The notes under the pieces are model-generated. The model worked only from the letters and a program-made list of their open reading frames with translations. It did not search any database and had not been told where the DNA came from. From JAWOJF01 sp046481785 (GTDB lineage Bacteria > Bacteroidota > Ignavibacteria > Ignavibacteriales > Ignavibacteriaceae), in contig JAWOJF010000014.1 in NCBI GenBank assembly GCA_046481785.1, positions 1 through 10,468 of the forward strand: 10,468 nt of DNA, read 5' to 3'. The position numbers were made by a program, and so were the translations under genes. This document shows positions 5,440 to 10,468 of the stretch, in pieces. Every line of letters begins with the position of its first letter. Within the stretch, counting starts at the first letter, position 1.

Positions 5440-6198
5440 CTAAATTTCAGCTAATCTTCTTTTAGCTTTTTCCTTTGCATACTTATCTCTAAAATCCAGC
5501 ACCTGGTGTTTTAACACCTGGCTTAACAGCTCTTTTTCTTTTATTTCATTCTTCAGCGCCCTGTGGGTTTTAGCCAACTGATAATTAGCGACAATCATAT
5601 TGGGTTTTAATTTTAAAGCAGTGTTAAGCATCTTAATTGATTCTTCAAAGCTTCCATCAGGTACATCACCAAAGAATGTATTTGCAAAAGCCCTCTCAAT
5701 CCAGCTAAGGTCTGATATCTCCCTGTGATAAATACCTAAAATAATATATGGAAGGTAATCATCAGGATTCATCTTTATAGATTTTTCGGCATTATTTTTA
5801 ATTTTATGCGCAAACTTTATTTTATCTTTCCCCCCTACATACATAGCCAGGTTGCCGTAAGAAAAAGCTATATAAGCGTATACTGCTGCACTGTCAGGAT
5901 ATTTACTCTTAAATATCTCAGCAAACTTAACCGCTTTATTAATATAATCCTCTGCTTCATCACGTCTCTTCAGTTCCTTTAATTCTTCACCGGCATCGTT
6001 GTATGTTCTGGTAAGCTTAAGCAGCACTTCATAATTATCAGGGGCAATTTTGTACGCTTCCTCATATTCTTCCAATGCTTTAAAATTGTTTAAGTTTTTG
6101 TAATGCCTGTCTCCTGCAGCTATATAATCAGTATAGGAATTAGCCTTAACAACTGCTAAAAGAAGAATTGAAAGAGTTATAATTTTTATCGTTTTCAT
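5440..6198 (-). CDS. Periplasmic TPR protein resembling the RMDN family
   Basis: A 252-residue protein with an N-terminal signal peptide (hydrophobic core ITLSILLLAVV, likely cut after Ala19 in VKA-NS; no lipobox). The rest is helical TPR-like repeats: about 23-56 (ALEEYEEAYKIAPDN), about 58-100, about 104-146 (NNAEKSIKMNPDD), about 149-200 and about 203-235. Residues 154-190 (LGIYHREISDLSWIERAFA, then NTFFGDVPDGSFEESIKML) match the pattern of the RMDN/FAM82 TPR domain, which typically has LPWYQRK...ATLF...PPTSTYEEAL. Such proteins are protein-binding scaffolds; no enzymatic motif is visible. The gene converges with the rhodanese gene. Upstream on its own strand is a terminator-like hairpin only 23 nt from the start. 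TPR fold and export are well supported. The RMDN relationship is from memory of the motif, and the function is unknown. Confidence 0.85.
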   Translation of the reverse strand: MKTIKIITLSILLLAVVKANSYTDYIAAGDRHYKNLNNFKALEEYEEAYKIAPDNYEVLLKLTRTYNDAGEELKELKRRDEAEDYINKAVKFAEIFKSKYPDSAAVYAYIAFSYGNLAMYVGGKDKIKFAHKIKNNAEKSIKMNPDDYLPYIILGIYHREISDLSWIERAFANTFFGDVPDGSFEESIKMLNTALKLKPNMIVANYQLAKTHRALKNEIKEKELLSQVLKHQVLDFRDKYAKEKAKRRLAEI

Positions 6199-6565
6199 AT
6201 AATCCCATAATTACTAAACAAAACCCCGATAAACGGGGTTATTAAAAGATAATTATATATATGATAAGAAAAAATGGAAATTTAGGGGAATTATTTAGTC
6301 CTTCCTTGCAGATCACTTAATACATTCCATTAATGCCTATATACCATATGACCACCATTATTTGATATTTCTTTAATTAATCCTATTATTTTTATGTTAA
6401 TTCACAAAATAATTGATTCCGGCTACACCTTATTAAGATAGTATTGGTTTACTTTGTCCTGCTGGTAAACATACGTTATCTCAGTTTTTTAATTAAAGTT
6501 AAATTTTCAAAATATGAAGAGATAAGTAATTAAAAACAAAATGATAAAGAATACAGAGATAAAGA
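6199..6565. other. 367-bp non-coding gap between divergent TPR and PAS-kinase genes
   Basis: No reading frame here is convincing; the longest noticed is a 19-codon frame at 6261-6320 without a ribosome-binding site. The region is AT-rich. It holds a leftward intrinsic terminator at its left end, an 8-bp AT-only inverted repeat (6385-6392/6406-6413) and GTTTAC/GTAAAC (6447-6452/6465-6470, 12-nt spacer), which could be an operator. Promoters for both flanking genes must lie here. I see no good sigma-54 site (GG-N10-GC), tRNA or known riboswitch core. Confidence 0.6.
6216..6240 (-). terminator. Intrinsic terminator facing left, just upstream of the TPR gene
   Basis: Read on the minus strand, AACCCCG (6240-6234), a 5-nt loop and CGGGGTT (6228-6222) are followed by TTGTTT. 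This is a GC-rich 7-bp stem with a U-tract, the classic intrinsic terminator form. It ends about 18 nt before the TPR start. No protein gene lies upstream on this strand before the divergent kinase gene, so it ends either a small RNA or an attenuated leader of the TPR transcript. Confidence 0.65.
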
Positions 6566-9151
6566 ATGAATAGCTCAGAAGATTTAATTTTAACAGAACA
6601 AGTTGAACCGGCTAATCATTTCAGACTTTATAAAGAAGCATTTATAAGAACAGACTACAGGGGCAACATAATAGATTATGCTGTAACCTCTTCGAATGAT
6701 TTGTGTTCATCTGAACCCCCCTCTTTTTTATATAAAAAGATAGATGATGTATTTCCTCCGCCCCTGGTAAATAAAATGTATGAAACTTTGTTTAAAGTGA
6801 TACACAAAAATGTTGTGATTAATGTTAGTTTTTCTATCAGCTCCGGGAATTCCCGCAAAATATATAAAGCGCGTTTTATTCCATCGGTTAATGAGCAGAT
6901 AATAATGGTGATAAGAGAGGTTACCAAAAGCAGAATTACACAAAAAGCACTGCTGAATTCAAAAAAGAGACTGAATGCTGTCTGGAAAAATTCAACAGAC
7001 GGAATGAGACTTATTGATAAAAAGGGAACTATCGTTGCGGTAAATGATTCTTACTGCCGGCTTGTTGAATTGAATGAAAAAGAACTGATCAACCAGCCAT
7101 TCCAGGTTGTCTATAATAATTTAAGTAAAGACGAACTTGACAAGTATATTACCCGTTTTGGAACACAATTCAGAGAAAAGAAAATAAGAGCATCATTTGA
7201 AACCAAAATTATTCTTCATAATGGTAACATAAAATATGTTGAAGTTGTAAATGCTTTTGTAAATGCAAATGAATCGGAGCACCTGTCTGATGATGAAATA
7301 CTGCTTCTCTCAATTTTCAGAGACATAACCGCACAGAAAGAAGCGCAGCAGACAGAAAAGCTTCTGGCTGATATTGTTGATTCTTCACATGATGCTATCA
7401 TTGGTAATTCCCTTAACGGAATAATAGCAAGCTGGAACACAGGGGCTGAGAAGATTTTCGGGTATTCTAAGGATGAAGTAAGGGGGTTATCTGTTTCCTT
7501 CCTTTTTCCGCCTGAAAGAGCTGATGAAATTTCCGGAATACTTGAAAGGATTGGCAATGGAGATAAGATTGATAATTATGAAACTGTCTGTGTTACCAAG
7601 GCAGGTATACCCATTTATATATCTGCAACATTTTCACCGATAAAAGATAGTTCACGATTCATTAACGGTGTTTCAATTATAGCCCGTGATATAACAGATA
7701 AAAAAGTTATTGAACAAAATCTCCGTGAAAGTGAAGAGCGTTACCGGAGTCTTATTGAAACTTCACCCGACGCAATTTTACTTACAGATTTTGAGGGAAA
7801 AATAATAATGGGTAACAGGCTTGTTGCCGGAATGCTGAGTGTAAATTCTATTGAAGATATAGTGGGTAATAGTATTTTTAATCACATACTTAAGGAGGAA
7901 CGTTTCAGGGTATTCAGGGATGCAAAAAATCTGCTTGAAACCGGCAGGTTTAAGAATAAAGAATTTAATCTCCTTGATAAAGATGGGCAGTTGCTCCCGG
8001 TTGAGGTGAGTTCATCTTTAATTGTTAATAATATGGGGATGCCTTATGCGGTAATATCAGTTGTAAGGGATGTATCAGAACGTAAAGCCGCGCAGGAAGC
8101 TCTTAGAAATTCTGAGCTTCAGTTCCGTTCTATCTGGGAAAATTCAAATGATGGAATGAGGCTTACTGATGAAGATGGCTATACTATAGCTGTTAACAGG
8201 GCATTCTCTGAACTTGTCCAAATTGATGAAAACAATCTGATTGGAAAACCTTTTAATATAGTTTATAAAAACAGTGAAAATTTCTTCTTTGAAGAATCCT
8301 TAAACCTGTACAGAAAAAATTTCAGGGAAAGGAACTTCAAAACTCACAAACAATCAAAATCAACTTTTAACTGTAATAAAACAGTGGAGCTTGATGTTAC
8401 TTATTCTATGCTGGAGTTTGAAAGGGGTAAACCGCTTCTGCTTGCAATTTTCCATGATATTACAGAAAGGAAAAAAGCAGAAGAAGAATTACGTAAAAAT
8501 GAAAAACATGCTGCCATAGGAAAAATGGCCGCTTACTTATCGCATGAAATTAAAACCCCGCTTGCATCAATAAAAATGAATATTGATATGCTCAGCAGAA
8601 GTCTCGAAATTCCAAAGGAAAAACAGAAATCATTTTCAATAATTCAAAAAGAGATTAAAAGATTAAATAACCTGCTGAAAAATGTTCTTCAGTTCTCACG
8701 CCAGGTTGACCTTGTTTATGTTAATATTAATTTTTTTAATCTGGTAAATAATATCAAAGATTTTCTTGAACCTTCATTAATCGAAAAAAGAATTGTTTTT
8801 ATTAATAATATTAAACAGGTTAACATTAAAGGGGATTACCAAAAACTTCATTCGGCACTTCTGCATATGATAGAAAATTCTTTAGAAGCTATTACGGGTT
8901 CAGGCGCTATCGAAATAAGTTCATCAGTTAACAGGCAGAATAACAAGGTATCAATATTTATTAAAGACACCGGCTGCGGCATTGCACTTACAACCCATAT
9001 ATTTGATCCGTTTTTTACTACTAAATCAGCCGGTACCGGGCTTGGACTTTCAATTGCTCAGAAAATTATTGAACAGCATAATGGTAAAATATGTCTTGTA
9101 TCATCAAAGCCGGGTGAAACTATTTTCGAAATATCTTTTTTAAATCAATAA
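6566..9151 (+). CDS. Cytosolic multi-PAS sensor histidine kinase
   Basis: An 861-residue kinase with no signal peptide or membrane helix. A weak N-terminal PAS-like domain (about 18-120) is followed by four clearer PAS domains at about 134-258, 266-380, 390-508 and 518-636, most ending in a D(I/V)(T/S)xxK-type linker (DITAQK, DITDKK, DVSERK, DITERK). The dimerisation domain has His660 in LSHEIKTPLASIK. The ATPase domain has Asn771 (ENSLEAI, N-box), DTGCG at 801-805 (G1), FDPFF at 813-817 and GTGLGLS at 823-829 (G2), all intact, so autophosphorylation is expected. PAS ligands cannot be read; the FixL-like third PAS lacks the heme-ligating His region. The response regulator starts five bases after the stop, so the pair forms one operon and the kinase is probably its phosphodonor. 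The start has no Shine-Dalgarno site, and the signal is unknown. Confidence 0.95.
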   Translation: MNSSEDLILTEQVEPANHFRLYKEAFIRTDYRGNIIDYAVTSSNDLCSSEPPSFLYKKIDDVFPPPLVNKMYETLFKVIHKNVVINVSFSISSGNSRKIYKARFIPSVNEQIIMVIREVTKSRITQKALLNSKKRLNAVWKNSTDGMRLIDKKGTIVAVNDSYCRLVELNEKELINQPFQVVYNNLSKDELDKYITRFGTQFREKKIRASFETKIILHNGNIKYVEVVNAFVNANESEHLSDDEILLLSIFRDITAQKEAQQTEKLLADIVDSSHDAIIGNSLNGIIASWNTGAEKIFGYSKDEVRGLSVSFLFPPERADEISGILERIGNGDKIDNYETVCVTKAGIPIYISATFSPIKDSSRFINGVSIIARDITDKKVIEQNLRESEERYRSLIETSPDAILLTDFEGKIIMGNRLVAGMLSVNSIEDIVGNSIFNHILKEERFRVFRDAKNLLETGRFKNKEFNLLDKDGQLLPVEVSSSLIVNNMGMPYAVISVVRDVSERKAAQEALRNSELQFRSIWENSNDGMRLTDEDGYTIAVNRAFSELVQIDENNLIGKPFNIVYKNSENFFFEESLNLYRKNFRERNFKTHKQSKSTFNCNKTVELDVTYSMLEFERGKPLLLAIFHDITERKKAEEELRKNEKHAAIGKMAAYLSHEIKTPLASIKMNIDMLSRSLEIPKEKQKSFSIIQKEIKRLNNLLKNVLQFSRQVDLVYVNINFFNLVNNIKDFLEPSLIEKRIVFINNIKQVNIKGDYQKLHSALLHMIENSLEAITGSGAIEISSSVNRQNNKVSIFIKDTGCGIALTTHIFDPFFTTKSAGTGLGLSIAQKIIEQHNGKICLVSSKPGETIFEISFLNQ

Positions 9152-9156
9152 GTATA

Positions 9157-10468
9157 ATGGAATCAATCTTAATAATTGATGATGATGATTCATTCGGTGA
9201 AACGCTGGAGATATTCCTTTCCGGAATGAATTATAATACTTTCCGCGCCTGTAATGGCGAGGAAGGGCTTGCATATATTGAGCAGAAGCGGCCCGATCTC
9301 GTTATTACTGACCTTAAAATGCCCGGAATTTCCGGCCTTGATGTTCTGAAGCAGGCAAAGGAGTTTGATGCCAATCTTCAGATAATATTAATTACCGCTT
9401 TTGAAGATATGCAGACTACAATTAAAGCTATGCAGCTTGGCGCCTATGATTACATTGAAAAATCAATGGACCTGGAAAGAATTAAGGCAATTGTAAACAG
9501 GGCATTGGAAAGCAAAAGGCTTAGTGAAAGGCTTGAAATAGCAACCCATGAGGATACATCTGAGTTCCAGCTTGAAAACAGTCTGGTAGGTAAAACTCCT
9601 GCAATGAAAGAGATATACAAGAAGATAGGAAAAATATCTTCCACCAGGGTAAATGTCCTGATACAGGGAGAAAGCGGTGTTGGAAAAGAACTGGTAACAA
9701 AAGTAATTCATTATACAGGGGTAACAAAAGACCAGCCCTTTATAGCTGTTAATTGTACTGCCCTTACAGAAACACTGCTGGAAAGTGAACTGTTTGGACA
9801 CGTTAAAGGCGCTTTTACAGGAGCTATTAAAGACAAAAAAGGAAAGTTTGAACTTGCAGGAGAAGGGACAATATTCCTTGATGAAATCTCTGAGATATCG
9901 CCTAATCTGCAGGTTAAATTGTTAAGAGTTATACAGGAAAAGGAGTTTGAAAGGGTGGGGGGCGAAACAACCATACCAATGAAAGCCAGAATTGTTGCAG
10001 CAAGCAACAGGAACCTTGCTGAGCTTGCACAAAAAGGTGAATTCAGGGAAGATCTTTTTTACAGGTTAAAGGTGTTTACAATTGATGTTCCTCCATTAAG
10101 AAAAAGAAAAGCAGATATACCTCAGCTTGTTGTTCATTTCCTAAAAACAATTAATAAGGAGCTTCATAAAAATGTATGGAAAATACCTTATGATGTAATG
10201 GAAATCCTTCAGAATTATGAATGGGTAGGAAATGTACGCGAGCTTGAAAATACATTGCTTCAGGCAGTTGTACTGGCAAAAGGTGATGTACTTGAGAAAG
10301 AATATATCCTTTTAAGAAAAGCTGAAGTAAAAAATACAAATGAAGATTCAGCCCGGTTAAGTCTTGCAGAGATAGAAAAAATTCATATCAAACGTGTGCT
10401 TGATGATGTAAAATGGGATAAACATGAAGCAAGTAAAATACTGGGAATTGCGAAAACTACATTATATA
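9157..10468 (+). CDS. Sigma-54-dependent response regulator, NtrC family (3' end outside the window)
   Basis: 437 codons are visible. The receiver domain (1-120) has the acidic pocket DDDD at 8-11, phosphoacceptor Asp52 in VITDLKMPG, Thr80, and Lys102 followed by Ser rather than the usual Pro. The AAA+ domain (about 141-375) has Walker A GESGVGKE (171-178), the sigma-54 contact loop GAFTGA (218-223), Walker B TIFLDE (238-243), and RxDLFYRL (297-304) with the Arg-finger region. The Fis-type helix-turn-helix (about 405 onward, HEASKILGIAKTTLY) is cut by the window edge a few residues before its expected end. The complete GAFTGA indicates a working activator of sigma-54 RNA polymerase. It is coupled to the PAS kinase by a 5-nt gap. 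Its target promoters are not identified in this window. Confidence 0.97.
   Translation, partial: MESILIIDDDDSFGETLEIFLSGMNYNTFRACNGEEGLAYIEQKRPDLVITDLKMPGISGLDVLKQAKEFDANLQIILITAFEDMQTTIKAMQLGAYDYIEKSMDLERIKAIVNRALESKRLSERLEIATHEDTSEFQLENSLVGKTPAMKEIYKKIGKISSTRVNVLIQGESGVGKELVTKVIHYTGVTKDQPFIAVNCTALTETLLESELFGHVKGAFTGAIKDKKGKFELAGEGTIFLDEISEISPNLQVKLLRVIQEKEFERVGGETTIPMKARIVAASNRNLAELAQKGEFREDLFYRLKVFTIDVPPLRKRKADIPQLVVHFLKTINKELHKNVWKIPYDVMEILQNYEWVGNVRELENTLLQAVVLAKGDVLEKEYILLRKAEVKNTNEDSARLSLAEIEKIHIKRVLDDVKWDKHEASKILGIAKTTLY

Noticed and set aside
6261..6320. 19-codon plus-strand frame in the non-coding gap
   Set aside because: No Shine-Dalgarno site, no recognisable product, and a length expected by chance.
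6541..6573. 10-codon frame overlapping the kinase start
   Set aside because: Too short, without a ribosome-binding site, and it ends in tag just inside the kinase gene; no sign of a leader peptide.
7364..7705. Heme-binding FixL-type PAS domain (oxygen sensor)
   Set aside because: The fold resembles FixL PAS (SWNTGAEKIFGYSKDEV), but no His is present in the helix that would ligate heme (FPPERADEISGIL).
9450..10339. Several minus-strand open frames
   Set aside because: All are antisense to the NtrC-type regulator, whose Walker A, GAFTGA and Walker B motifs are intact on the plus strand.

Overview
The window is AT-rich bacterial DNA, densely coded. The Gram-negative gene set (periplasmic signal peptides, a PAS histidine kinase with an NtrC-type sigma-54 activator), the weak or absent Shine-Dalgarno sites at many starts and the gene flavour suggest the Bacteroidota/Ignavibacteria (FCB) side of the tree. 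No marker gene fixes the taxon, so this placement is an inference.

Layout. Positions 1-563 (minus) carry the N-terminal part of miaA, a tRNA A37 prenyltransferase, cut by the window edge. Just upstream, also on the minus strand, is a 654-residue protein (633-2597) joining a cyclic-nucleotide-binding domain, a long acidic repeat-rich linker and a histidine-kinase-like core whose phosphoacceptor His is replaced by Ser. A 13-bp perfect hairpin lies between these two genes. Divergent from the kinase is an AlkA-type DNA glycosylase (2639-3262), followed by a hairpin that looks like a terminator.

Positions 3408-5403 (plus) hold two adjacent gene groups. The first is an ECF sigma factor with its zinc-binding anti-sigma factor, overlapping by ATGA. 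The second is OsmC-like peroxiredoxin, FmdB-like zinc ribbon and exported rhodanese, preceded by a sigma-70-like promoter candidate. Together they look like a thiol, peroxide or sulfur stress module. Its wiring is inferred from position.

A convergent periplasmic TPR protein (5440-6198, minus) resembles the RMDN (regulator of microtubule dynamics) TPR family. A 367-bp non-coding gap (6199-6565) follows. It contains a leftward-facing intrinsic terminator with no visible gene to terminate. From 6566 to the window end is a two-component operon: a cytosolic multi-PAS histidine kinase and an NtrC-family sigma-54 response regulator that runs off the window within its Fis-type helix-turn-helix.

Most genes belong to known families. 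The least ordinary items are the cNMP-binding pseudo-histidine kinase with two layers of tandem repeats, the intercistronic hairpin at the miaA start, and the orphan terminator in the 6.2-6.6 kb gap. I found no CRISPR array, transposon, phage gene, tRNA or rRNA.
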